This document shows, one piece after another, positions 54,979 to 63,115 of a DNA stretch of 64,000 nt. This DNA comes from Streptomyces sp. NBC_01381 (GTDB lineage: Bacteria; Actinomycetota; Actinomycetes; Streptomycetales; Streptomycetaceae): assembly GCF_026340305.1 (NCBI RefSeq), contig NZ_JAPEPI010000001.1, positions 2,666,001-2,730,000 on the forward strand, read 5' to 3'. Made by a program: the position numbers and the translations under genes. Below the pieces are notes generated by a model that ran no database searches, was not told the DNA's origin, and saw only the letters and a program-made list of their open reading frames with translations. The stretch's first letter is position 1, and every line of letters starts with the position of its first letter.

Positions 54979-57305
54979 GGCTGCGCTCCTTCTGGAGGCA
55001 TGTCGCTGGGCAGGTCCGGGCGTGTGCTTGGGTCCGGGTCTGCGCCAAGGTGCGGGCGTGTGCTTGGGTCCGGGTCTGCGCCAAGGTGCGGGCGTGTGCT
55101 TGGGTCCGGGTCTGCGCCAAGGTCCGGGCGTGTGCTCGGGTCCGGGTCCGCGCCAAGGTCCGGGCGTGCGCTCGGGTCCGGGTCTGCGCCCGGGTTCGGG
55201 CGTGTGCTTGGGTCCGGGTCTGCGCCAAGGTGCGGGCGTGTGCTTGGGTCCGGGTCTGCGCCCGGGTTCGGGCGTGTGCTTGGGTCCGGGTCTGCGCCAA
55301 GGCGCGGGCGTGTGCTTGGGTCCGGGTCTGCGCCAAGGTGCGGGCGTGCGCTCGGGTCCGGGTCCGCGCCAAGGTCCGGGCGTGCGCTCGGGTCCGGGTC
55401 TGCGCCCGGGGTCGGGCGTGTGCTCGAATCCGGGTCCGTGCCCTGGTCCGCGCGTGCGCTTGAATCCGGGTCCGCGTCAAGGTCCGGGCGTGCGCTCGGG
55501 TCCGCGCGTGCACTCGAGTCCGGGGCCGCGCCCAGGTCCGCGCCTGCACTCGAATCCGGGTCCGCGCCAAGGTCCGGGCCCCCGCCCGGGCCGTGCCGCA
55601 GGTCTGTTTTCTCGCCGTCGGTCCGGTCCGCCCCTGCCGCCCGCAGGGCTTCCCGTACCTGCGGGACCGTCAGCCACTTCTGTGGGGCCAGGATCTTCGT
55701 CACCTGGGGTGCGAAGGACGGTGACGACACCACGATGTCCGGGGTCGGGCCGTCCGCTACGATCTCGCCGTCGGCGAGGATCGCCACCCGGTGGGCGAGT
55801 TCCGCGGCGAGTTCCACGTCGTGCGTGGCGAGGACGATCGCATGGCCCTCGGCCGCGAGCCCGCGCAGGACGGTGACCAGGCGGGCCTTCGCCGCGTAGT
55901 CGAGACCGCGGGTCGGCTCGTCCAGGAGCAGCAGGGGCGGGCGGGCCGTCAGGACGATCGCCAGGGCGAGTGTCAGGCGCTGGCCCTCGGAGAGGTCACG
56001 GGGGTGGGTGTCGTCCGCGATGCCGGGGAGCAGCTCGCTGACCAGGGCCCTGCAGGTGCCCGGCGCCGCGTCCGCGTCATGGTCGGCGGCCGCGCACTCG
56101 GCGGCCACCGTGTCCGCGTACAGCAGATCGCGCGGTTCCTGGGGGACCAGGCCCACGTGGCGGATCAGTTCGCGCGGGCCCGTGCGGTGCGGGACGGTGC
56201 CGCCCACCCGGACCGAACCGGACGCGGGTTCGAGCAGGCCGACCAGGGTCGAGAGGAGCGTGGACTTCCCGGCGCCGTTGCGGCCCATCAGGGCGACCGT
56301 CTCTCCCGCGCGGACGGTGAGGTCCACACGGCGCAGGGCCTCGACCCGGCCGCGGCGGACGGCCAGCGACGTGACGGCCGCCGCGGGCTGGGGCTCGTCG
56401 CTCGTCTTCGTACGCCGGCGAAGGCTCGGCCTGCGGGGCGCCGGCTGCTCGGCGGGGCGCACGGCCGTCGTCTCCTCGGGCGGCTCGGCCCCGGAGAGGC
56501 GTTCGCGCAGGGCCCCCGCCCGCCGCCGCGCGTCCCGCACCGTCAGCGGCAGCGGCGACCATCCTGCGAGGCGGCCCAGGGCGACCACCGGCGGGAACAC
56601 GGGGGAGCGTGCCATCAGGGCGGCCGGGTCGCCGAGCACCGGGACCTCGCCCGGCGCCGCGAGCAGCAGCACCTGGTCCGCGTACTGCACGACCCGTTCC
56701 AGGCGGTGCTCGGCCATCAGGACGGTGGTGCCCAGGTCGTGCACGAGGCGCTGAAGGACGGCGAGCACCTCCTCGGCGGCGGCCGGGTCGAGCGCGGAGG
56801 TCGGCTCGTCGAGCACGAGGACCTTGGGGTGCGGGGTGAGGACCGAGCCGATCGCGACCCGCTGCTGCTGGCCGCCGGAGAGCGTGGCGATGGGCCGGTC
56901 GCGCAGATCGGCGAGGCCGAGCAGGTCCAGGGTCTCCTCGACGCGGCGGCGCATCACGTCCGGGGCGAGGCCGAGCGACTCCATCCCGTACGCCAGCTCG
57001 TCCTCGACCGTGTCCGTCACGAAGTGCGAGAGCGGGTCCTGGCCCACCGTGCCGACGACATCGGCGAGTTCGCGCGGCTTGTGCGTACGGGTGTCGCGCC
57101 CGGCCACGGTCACCCGGCCGCGCAGAGTGCCGCCGGTGAAGTGCGGCACCAGGCCGCTGACCGTGCCGAGCAGCGTCGACTTGCCGACCCCGGACGGGCC
57201 GACGAGCAGCACCAACTCGCCTTCGGGTACGGCGAGTTCGACCCCGCGAACTGTGGGCTCGGCGACGCCTTCGTACGTCACGGAGACATCCTCGAAGCGG
57301 ATCAT
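54975..57305 (-). CDS. ECF transporter fused A-A' ATPase with a 12-residue repeat tail
   Basis: 776 residues. Two ABC ATPase domains: Walker A GPSGVGKST (about 36-44), LSGGQQQR, Walker B VLVLDEP; then GRNGAGKST (about 343), LSEGQRL, LLLLDEP. From about residue 580 the protein continues as a low-complexity tail of about fifteen 12-residue units of the type ADPDPSTRPHLG, unlike any ECF ATPase I know. The tail is encoded by a 36-bp minisatellite. ATG 57305 with AAGGAGA upstream; it overlaps the T gene by ATGA. Confidence 0.92.
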   Translation of the reverse strand: MIRFEDVSVTYEGVAEPTVRGVELAVPEGELVLLVGPSGVGKSTLLGTVSGLVPHFTGGTLRGRVTVAGRDTRTHKPRELADVVGTVGQDPLSHFVTDTVEDELAYGMESLGLAPDVMRRRVEETLDLLGLADLRDRPIATLSGGQQQRVAIGSVLTPHPKVLVLDEPTSALDPAAAEEVLAVLQRLVHDLGTTVLMAEHRLERVVQYADQVLLLAAPGEVPVLGDPAALMARSPVFPPVVALGRLAGWSPLPLTVRDARRRAGALRERLSGAEPPEETTAVRPAEQPAPRRPSLRRRTKTSDEPQPAAAVTSLAVRRGRVEALRRVDLTVRAGETVALMGRNGAGKSTLLSTLVGLLEPASGSVRVGGTVPHRTGPRELIRHVGLVPQEPRDLLYADTVAAECAAADHDADAAPGTCRALVSELLPGIADDTHPRDLSEGQRLTLALAIVLTARPPLLLLDEPTRGLDYAAKARLVTVLRGLAAEGHAIVLATHDVELAAELAHRVAILADGEIVADGPTPDIVVSSPSFAPQVTKILAPQKWLTVPQVREALRAAGADRTDGEKTDLRHGPGGGPDLGADPDSSAGADLGAAPDSSARADPSARPDLDADPDSSARADQGTDPDSSTRPTPGADPDPSARPDLGADPDPSARPHLGADPDPSTRPRLGADPDPSTRPNPGADPDPSTRPHLGADPDPSTRPNPGADPDPSARPDLGADPDPSTRPDLGADPDPSTRPHLGADPDPSTRPHLGADPDPSTRPDLPSDMPPEGAQP
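55008..55565 (-). repeat. 36-bp coding minisatellite (about 15 copies)
   Basis: Direct repeats of a 36-bp unit, in frame with the ATPase gene. Because 36 is a multiple of three, open frames run across it on both strands. Inner copies are nearly identical; copies at the 5' (ATPase-proximal) end are more diverged, and one unit is 18 residues. Confidence 0.92.
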
Positions 57306-58633
57306 GGGGTCTCCTTGGGGGGAACGGAGGCCGCCGACTCACCGGCGGGAGGTGACGCGGTCTTTCGCCAGGCGGCGGGCGAGGGCTTCGTCAGGGGGAC
57401 GGGTGCGGGCCGCTCGGCGTGGGAGGCCGCAGGCGCCGACTCCTCGGGCGGCACCGGCGCCACGAAAGCGGGCAGCAGGCCGATCAGCACCGCCGCCGCG
57501 GGCCACAGCGGCAGTGTCGGTGCGGTCAGGGGGACGACTCCGGGGTGCAGGGCGGCCGTGTCGTACGCCGATGCCCAGATCATCAGGCCCGCCACCGCGA
57601 TGCCCGACCCGGCGACGAGCCAGGCGCGCACGCCCCAGGGGTCGGGCCGGTAACGGGTGCGCACGGAGCGGCGGCCGCCGAGGCGGAGTCCTGCCAGGGC
57701 GGCGAGCAGACCGCCGGCGAGCACGGGCAGGCCGTAGCCCGCGCCTTCCGACGAGAGCAGGCCGTACGTCCCCGCGCAGACGCCCATCAGGCCGCCGAGC
57801 GTCAGGGCGGCGGTCGTCCTGCGCACCCGGACCGGGACGTCGGCGGTGCGCCCGAAGCCCCGCGCGTCCATCGCGGCGGCCAGCGCCACCGACCGCTCAA
57901 GGGCGCCCTCCAGGACCGGAAGTCCGACCTGGAGCAGTCCCCGTACGCCCTTGTCGGGCCGCCCGCGCAGGCGCCGCGCGGCCCGCAGCCGCTGCACGTC
58001 GGTGATCAGGTTCGGCGCGAACGTCATCGCGACGACGACGGCGACCCCCACCTCGTACAGCGCGCCCGGCAGCGACTTGAGCAGCCGGGACGGGCTGGCG
58101 AGCGCGTTGGCCGCGCCCACACAGATCAGGAGTCCGGCGAGGCGGATCCCGTCGTAGAGGGCGAAGAGCAGTCCCTCGGCCGTCACCCGGCCGCCGATCC
58201 GCACCCCCTTCGCCCAGTCGGGCAGCGGGACTTCGGGGAGCGTGACAAGGACATGCGTACCGGGGATCGGCGAGCCGAGGACGATGGCGAAGACGAGGCG
58301 GATCGCGATGACGACGAGCCCGAGCTTCACGAACGCGCCGTACGACCGTGCCCACGGGGCGGAGGTACGGCGCGCGGCGACGACGTAGCCCGCGACGCCG
58401 ATGAGCAGCCCGAGCAGCAGCGGATTGGTGGTGCGGGATGCGGCCGTGCCGAGGCCAAGGGCCCACACCCACCAGGCGCCCGGGTGCAGGGCGTTGCTTC
58501 GGTGGGCGGTCGGGGCGAGGTACTGAATCTGCGGGCCGTATGTGGCTGGTCGCGCCCACGCGGCGGAGCCGCTCATGTCAGAGCCTCGCGCCCCTTGCGG
58601 GGCGGTGCGGAACCGCTTGGCGGGACCGGTCAT
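57302..58633 (-). CDS. ECF transporter T component (CbiQ-like)
   Basis: 443 residues. T-component features: AMDARGFGR, the A-rich coupling motif, in about 245-255, and LRAARRLRGRPDKG before it; multiple membrane helices. It couples the ATPases to the S subunit. The first ~35 residues are encoded by a dispersed repeat element (58541-58614); every start codon lies in or before it, so the true N-terminus has absorbed that repeat. Start ATG 58633 used. Stop overlaps the ATPase start (ATGA). Confidence 0.88.
   Translation of the reverse strand: MTGPAKRFRTAPQGARGSDMSGSAAWARPATYGPQIQYLAPTAHRSNALHPGAWWVWALGLGTAASRTTNPLLLGLLIGVAGYVVAARRTSAPWARSYGAFVKLGLVVIAIRLVFAIVLGSPIPGTHVLVTLPEVPLPDWAKGVRIGGRVTAEGLLFALYDGIRLAGLLICVGAANALASPSRLLKSLPGALYEVGVAVVVAMTFAPNLITDVQRLRAARRLRGRPDKGVRGLLQVGLPVLEGALERSVALAAAMDARGFGRTADVPVRVRRTTAALTLGGLMGVCAGTYGLLSSEGAGYGLPVLAGGLLAALAGLRLGGRRSVRTRYRPDPWGVRAWLVAGSGIAVAGLMIWASAYDTAALHPGVVPLTAPTLPLWPAAAVLIGLLPAFVAPVPPEESAPAASHAERPAPVPLTKPSPAAWRKTASPPAGESAASVPPKETP
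58541..58614. repeat. Dispersed repeat, copy B, within the T-component 5' end
   Basis: Matches copy A (21609-21681) closely: TGTGGCTGGTCGCGCCCACG, GAGCCGC-CATGTCA, then a GC-rich hairpin. Confidence 0.75.
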
Positions 58634-58640
58634 CGCGGGA

Positions 58641-59330
58641 TCAGCCGCGGCGGCGGCGGGCCTGCCAGACGGCGGCCGCGCCGAGCACGGCGATGGCCGC
58701 CACGCCCGCGATCAGGCCGACGGACGGACCGCCGGATTCGTCGTCCTTCTTCTGGGCCGACTCACTCGCGGCCGGCTTCTTCTCCGACTGCCCGTTGCCG
58801 GAGACCTGCTCGCCGCAGCCCGACTTCGGGTAGTCCGCGATGGCGCAGAGCAGCGCGTTGCTGTCGTAGCGCAGCGGCTTGGCCACGGCGGCCAGCGCGT
58901 CCGCGCTCGTCGCGTCGTCGGCGACCCGCGCGCACGCGGTACGCGGCTTCGGCGGGGTCTCCCCGTCGGGGGCGTCCTGCGCCGTGCCGAAGTCGATGAC
59001 GACGGCTACGCGCTTCCGGCCGTCCTCGGCGGGGGTCTTGGCGCAGATCGCGGCGAAGTCCGCGGGGCCCCGCGGCTTCGCGGAGTCCTGCGAGTCCTCG
59101 GACACGGAGAACCGGAAGCCCTGGACGGCCCCGTCGTCGGGGCGTGCGGTGCTCGGCCCCTGGGTCGCGTAGGCCCACTTGGCGCCGTCCCGGTCCCAGA
59201 AGGACCAGTAGCGGTAGCCGGCGGCCTGGGCGGGAGCGGCGGCAAGGACCGCGAAGAGCGAGGCGAAGAGCGCGGTGAGGACCGCCCCGGCCACGAACCG
59301 TGCGGGGCGGCCGGAGCGGACCCGAGTCAC
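58641..59330 (-). CDS. Surface-anchored protein of the cobalamin-riboswitch operon
   Basis: 229 residues. Signal peptide ends AAPAQAAG; mature YRYWSFWDRDGAKWAYATQG..., VQGFRFSVSE, four cysteines (ICAKT, ACARV, LLCAIA, SGCGEQV), a Lys/Ser linker, and a C-terminal membrane helix GLIAGVAAIAVLGAAAVW with a basic tail. Exposed outside, tethered by one helix. No named family. GTG start overlaps the preceding stop (GTGA). Likely partner of the toroid protein in ligand capture, by context. Confidence 0.82.
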   Translation of the reverse strand: MTRVRSGRPARFVAGAVLTALFASLFAVLAAAPAQAAGYRYWSFWDRDGAKWAYATQGPSTARPDDGAVQGFRFSVSEDSQDSAKPRGPADFAAICAKTPAEDGRKRVAVVIDFGTAQDAPDGETPPKPRTACARVADDATSADALAAVAKPLRYDSNALLCAIADYPKSGCGEQVSGNGQSEKKPAASESAQKKDDESGGPSVGLIAGVAAIAVLGAAAVWQARRRRG

Positions 59331-60550
59331 AGCTGCGACTTCTTGTTGCGGCTGCTCAGGAGGAAGCCGATGCCCGCGCCGAAGACCAGGCCGACGCCGA
59401 TGATCCACCACACGCTCACGCCGCCCTCGTCGTCGCCGTCCTTCTTCTCGTCGGCGGGCTGCTCGGTGGCCTGCGGTGCGGGACCCTGCGCGTTCAGCTG
59501 CTTGACCAGGTCGGCGCCGCCGAAGTCGCGCGGGTCGAGGCCGGCGGCGTTCGCGGCGAAGATCAGCTGGGCGTACGCGGCGGGTCCGGACGTCTTCGCC
59601 CACTCCGCGGAGTTCTTCGCCAGCCACTGGGCCGACTTCTTCGCCTGCTCCGGCTGACCGGCCGCGGCGAGGGCGATCACGGACTCCGCGGTGTTGCCCA
59701 GGTCGGGCATGTTCTTGGCGCCGGCCAGCGACGACATCAGATGGTCGTCGCCCTCGGCGAGGGCCTTCAGGAGGTAGCCGGCGCCGTTGGACGCGGCCTT
59801 CTCGGCGGTGTCCGCCTTGACGCACTTCGGGGAGGCCGGCTTCGTCGCCTCGGGCGGGTCCACGACCAGGCCCCTGCCGTAGCCGCCGAGGACGCCTGCC
59901 GCCGTCGCGTCCGCGTTCGGCGAGAGCTTGCCGGTCTTCATGTCGGCGAGGCTGAAGGCGCCGCCGTCCTTGCCGCAGTCCATGGCGAGCTCGGGCAGCG
60001 CGTCGTAGGGGGACTTGCCGTCCTGCGACTTCACCGACTGCGGCTTCTCGCCGGCCCCGGTGAGGGCGCCGATCACGATGCCGGTGGAGTTGGCGTCGGA
60101 GTCCATGCCGGGGTTGTAGCCCCAGCCGCCGTCCTTGTTCTGCACCGACTTCAGCCAGTCGACGCTCTTCTTGACCGTCTTGTCCTGACCGGTGAGGGCG
60201 GTGAGCGCCTGCACGGCGGCCGCGGTGGAGTTGCTGTCGACCATCGTCTTGGAGTCGCAGGGCTCGCCGGCGTCGGCGCGGTACGCGGCGAAACCGCCGC
60301 TCGCGCACTGCTGTCCGGTGAGCCAGTCGACGGACTTCGCGGCGGGCTTCACACCGGCCGAATCCTGGGCGAGCAGGGCGTAGGACTGCCGGAACACCCC
60401 GTCGAACTTGGGGTCCTTGTCGCCGTACAGACCGGAGGGGAGCTTGGCGGAGGGCGACGGCTTCGCGGTGTCGGCGAAGGCGGCCGGGGCGGCGGCCGAA
60501 CCGAACACGGCGACGGCGGCCAGGACCGCGGCGCTGCGGCGAACGTTCAT
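59327..60550 (-). CDS. Secreted alpha/alpha-toroid (prenyltransferase-like) surface protein
   Basis: 407 residues. Signal peptide to about residue 25. Helical-repeat toroid of the terpenoid cyclase/transcobalamin fold, with QW-like motifs QNKDGGWGYNP and WLTGQQCASGGFAAY, and helices STAAAVQALTALTG. A Gln/Asp/Gly linker leads to a membrane helix VWWIIGVGLVFGAGIGFLLSS and NKKSQL. It sits on the outer face, so terpene cyclase activity is unlikely. The fold also forms the corrinoid-binding domain of intrinsic factor, which fits the riboswitch. ATG 60550. Confidence 0.85.
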   Translation of the reverse strand: MNVRRSAAVLAAVAVFGSAAAPAAFADTAKPSPSAKLPSGLYGDKDPKFDGVFRQSYALLAQDSAGVKPAAKSVDWLTGQQCASGGFAAYRADAGEPCDSKTMVDSNSTAAAVQALTALTGQDKTVKKSVDWLKSVQNKDGGWGYNPGMDSDANSTGIVIGALTGAGEKPQSVKSQDGKSPYDALPELAMDCGKDGGAFSLADMKTGKLSPNADATAAGVLGGYGRGLVVDPPEATKPASPKCVKADTAEKAASNGAGYLLKALAEGDDHLMSSLAGAKNMPDLGNTAESVIALAAAGQPEQAKKSAQWLAKNSAEWAKTSGPAAYAQLIFAANAAGLDPRDFGGADLVKQLNAQGPAPQATEQPADEKKDGDDEGGVSVWWIIGVGLVFGAGIGFLLSSRNKKSQL

Positions 60551-60679
60551 GATGCGGCGGGTGCCTCTCCCTGCGGGGAGCGGGGCAGCACGGGCGCGTA
60601 CGGGCACGGGCACCGGGCGGCTCCGGCTCCGTATACCTCGACGGTGCCGTTCATCGGGGGGTCCGATGAGGCGAGCCGG

Positions 60680-60825
60680 TCACGCTCCGGGCGGGGCAAT
60701 CCGGCTTACCGCGAGCCTTGCGGGCTGCGGTTCACGAGTGGGGTCTCCCCTGCTCGAGCGAAGCCGAGAGCTTGGGGAAGGGTCAGCGCCGGATTCGCAC
60801 CGGCTTCCCCCCGTACGGGCATGAT
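60680..60825 (-). promoter_or_regulatory. Cobalamin riboswitch (interrupted)
   Basis: Minus strand has the conserved GGAAGCCGGTGCGAATCCGG then CGCTGACCC (60780-60810), and later GAACCGCAG, CGCGGTAAGCCGGAT-TGCC (about 60692-60735), the B12 aptamer pieces. A 44-bp hairpin element (60736-60779) splits them. Upstream of the surface-protein/ECF operon; B12 would normally lower its expression. Confidence 0.75.
60736..60779. repeat. Small hairpin element within the riboswitch
   Basis: Contains CTCGAGCGAAGCCGAGAG and flanking CCCC/GGGG (TCTCCCC...TTGGGGAA), a stem-loop of a type often seen between Streptomyces genes. Confidence 0.6.
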
Positions 60826-60887
60826 GACGACGGGGGTCACTCTACCGGCCCGTAGGGGGCGTGCCCGGGGCGCCCGTCCCGCCGCGC

Positions 60888-61937
60888 TCAGACCGCCACG
60901 TACCGCACCGGATCGCTCCCCATCGCCTCCGCGCGCCCCAGTTTCACCAGGCGCCGCACATGGGCCTCGGCCTCCGACACGGCGATGCTCCGTGAGCCGT
61001 AGCGGATCTCGGCCCAGGGGCGGTTCCACTCCATGCGCTCGGCGAGCTGCCAGGGGGTGAGGGGTTCGGCGAGCAGGGCCAGAAGGTCGTTCAGGCGTTC
61101 CTCGTGGTGGGCGAGGATCTCCCGTACGCGGGCCGGTGCGTCGGTGAACGCGTGCTGGTGGGCGGGCAGGACCTCGGCGGGGCCCAGGCGGCCGACCCGC
61201 TCAAGGGAGTCGAGGTAGTCGCCGAGCGGATCGGTCACGGTGTCGTCGTCGGGGTCCTCGTACAGGCCGATGTGCGGGGTGATCCCGGGGAGCAGATGGT
61301 CGCCGGAGAAGAGGCGGCCGTGGCCCGGCAGCCGGGCCGGGTGCTCCTCCTCCAGGTGCAGACAGACATGGCCGGGGGTGTGCCCCGGCGTCCAGATCGC
61401 GCGGAGCCTGCGGCCCGGCAGTTCGAGCAGCTCGCCCGGTGTGATGTCCCGGTCGGGCAGCGCGGGGGCCAGGCCCGGCAGCTTCGGCGTGCGACCCGCG
61501 TCGCGGGCGGCGATCAGCGGTGCGACGTGCTCGGCGGGGGCGCCCGCGGCCGTCAGCTTCTGGACCATGTAGTCGAACCAGCGCCCCGGGGCGTTGGAGC
61601 GGGTGCGCCGCACCACCGACGCGTCCGCCTCGTGCATCGCGATCCAGGCGCCCGAGGCCTCGCGGACCTTGGCGGACAGGCCGTGGTGGTCGGGGTGGTG
61701 GTGGGTGATGACGACGCCGTGCACCGCGTCGACGGACGTGCCGCAGGCGCCGAGGCCCGCCTCCAGGGCGTCCCAGGACGTCGGGTCGTCCCAGCCCGTG
61801 TCGATCAGGACCGGACCGCTGTCGGTGTCCAGGAGATGGACGAGGGTGAAGCCGAGGGGGTTGTCGGGGATGGGGACCTTGATGCTCCATACGCCCCCGC
61901 CGTGCTCGGTCACCTGCGGATCGGCCACCTGCGTCAT
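60888..61937 (-). CDS. MBL-fold metallo-hydrolase
   Basis: 349 residues. Metal-binding THHHPDHHG at about 78-86, TPGHTPGHVCLHL, FSGDHLL and the late VLPAHQH. A C-terminal winged-helix-like part (REILAHHEERLNDLLALL... VRRLVKLGRAEA) is typical of the glyoxalase II-like subgroup seen with acyl-CoA catabolism. Hydrolyses a thioester or lactone. ATG 61937 with GAGGG upstream. A perfect KstR-like box lies 77 bp upstream. Confidence 0.9.
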   Translation of the reverse strand: MTQVADPQVTEHGGGVWSIKVPIPDNPLGFTLVHLLDTDSGPVLIDTGWDDPTSWDALEAGLGACGTSVDAVHGVVITHHHPDHHGLSAKVREASGAWIAMHEADASVVRRTRSNAPGRWFDYMVQKLTAAGAPAEHVAPLIAARDAGRTPKLPGLAPALPDRDITPGELLELPGRRLRAIWTPGHTPGHVCLHLEEEHPARLPGHGRLFSGDHLLPGITPHIGLYEDPDDDTVTDPLGDYLDSLERVGRLGPAEVLPAHQHAFTDAPARVREILAHHEERLNDLLALLAEPLTPWQLAERMEWNRPWAEIRYGSRSIAVSEAEAHVRRLVKLGRAEAMGSDPVRYVAV

Positions 61938-62013
61938 CGGGAGCCCTCGTCTCTCATCGGCTGCACGGCCATGACCTCAGCCCTCACACGACCTCAGCCC
62001 TCACGGCCATAAC

Positions 62014-62027
62014 TAGAACTAGTTCCA
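62014..62027. promoter_or_regulatory. KstR-like box between MBL hydrolase and sigma factor genes
   Basis: TAGAACTAGTTCCA fits TnnAACnnGTTnnA at every fixed position. 77 bp from the hydrolase start, 133 bp from the sigma-factor start. Confidence 0.65.
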
Positions 62028-62159
62028 ATGATCGCCCAAGTCGACTGTTTCGTCAGGAGACTTGGAAGTGAGGCGCCGGTCACACTCGCCGGGCCCGATG
62101 TCACACCCGGACCCCCGCCCCCGCTCCTAGGGCATAACCACGCACAGAGGAGACCCGCC

Positions 62160-63077
62160 ATGTCCGGCACTTCCGAGGCGGACGACGCCACCCGAGCCTT
62201 CGTCGACCACCGCGAGCTGCTGTTCTCCCTCGTCTACAACATGCTCGGCACCGTCGCCGACACCGAGGACGTGCTGCAGGAGACCTGGCTCGCCTGGGCG
62301 CCCCGGCACGCGGCCCGCGACGCCGAGCCGATCGGGAGTCCCCGCGCCTATCTCGTACGCATCGCCGTGAACAAGGCCCTCGCCCGGCAGTCCGTCATCA
62401 GTCGCCGGCGCGAGACCTACATCGGTCCCTGGCTCCCCGAACCGCTGCTCACCCGGGCCGTCGAACCCGTCCATGAGCCGGACGCCGCCGAAGCGGTCGA
62501 GCGTGCCGAGTCGGTGTCGATGGCGCTCCTCGTGGTCCTGGAGACCCTCTCCCCGCTGGAGCGCGCGGTCTTCGTCCTGCACGAGGTCTTCGGGTACGCG
62601 CACACCGAGACCGCCGAGATCATCGGCCGGACCCCGGCCGCCGTGCGCCAGCTCGCCCACCGGGCCCGTGAGCATGTGCGGGCCAAACGGCCCGCCGGAA
62701 ACGCGGACGCGCGCCGCCGCAGAGAGGTCACCGAGCGGTTCGCCGAGGCGGTGGCTGCGGGGGACGCCGAGACGCTGCTGCGGCTGCTCGCGCCGGATGT
62801 CGTCCTGTGGGCCGACGGTGGGGGCAAGGCGCCGGGGGCGGGGCCGCGCCCGCTGCGGGGCGCCGACAGGGTGGCCGAGCTGTTCGTCAAGCGTGCCGCG
62901 CTCAGGCCCGCGGGGGCGGAGCTCCGCTACTGCCACATCAACGGCGATCCCTCGGTGCTGCTGTTCAACGAAGGCGCCCCGTACGCCGTGCTCGTCCTCG
63001 ACCTGACGCCGGACGGCGAGCGGGTGCGCGGGCTCTACAACGTCATGAACCCCGACAAGCTCGCCCACCTCGCCTGA
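62160..63077 (+). CDS. ECF41-type sigma factor (SigJ-like)
   Basis: 305 residues. Sigma region 2 (LLFSLVYNMLGTVADTEDVLQETWLAW, about 18-44) and region 4 (LSPLERAVFVLHEVFGYAHTETAEIIGRTPAAVRQLAHRARE, about 130-171). A C-terminal SnoaL-like domain (FAEAVAAGDAETLLRLLAPDVVLWADGGGK) defines ECF41; it modulates activity in place of an anti-sigma factor. GAGGAG before ATG 62160. The next gene, a DoxX-like protein, is a common ECF41 partner class. Confidence 0.92.
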   Translation: MSGTSEADDATRAFVDHRELLFSLVYNMLGTVADTEDVLQETWLAWAPRHAARDAEPIGSPRAYLVRIAVNKALARQSVISRRRETYIGPWLPEPLLTRAVEPVHEPDAAEAVERAESVSMALLVVLETLSPLERAVFVLHEVFGYAHTETAEIIGRTPAAVRQLAHRAREHVRAKRPAGNADARRRREVTERFAEAVAAGDAETLLRLLAPDVVLWADGGGKAPGAGPRPLRGADRVAELFVKRAALRPAGAELRYCHINGDPSVLLFNEGAPYAVLVLDLTPDGERVRGLYNVMNPDKLAHLA

Positions 63078-63115
63078 ACGGCCGTTCCCCGCAAGGGAGT
63101 CAAAGGGAGTCACTC

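Noticed and set aside
55008..55565. CRISPR array
   Set aside because: 36-bp units are adjacent with no unique spacers, are in frame within a gene, and there are no cas genes.
54953..55570. Open frames through the 36-bp repeats on both strands
   Set aside because: A repeat length divisible by three leaves all frames open; only the minus frame continuing from the ATPase is supported.
58641..60550. LPXTG sortase anchoring of the two surface proteins
   Set aside because: C-termini have a membrane helix and basic tail but no LPXTG-like motif; simple membrane anchoring is more likely.
59327..60550. Terpene cyclase/prenyltransferase enzyme
   Set aside because: Signal peptide, C-terminal membrane anchor, no DxDD or DDxxD-type motif, and B12-riboswitch context argue for a binding protein.
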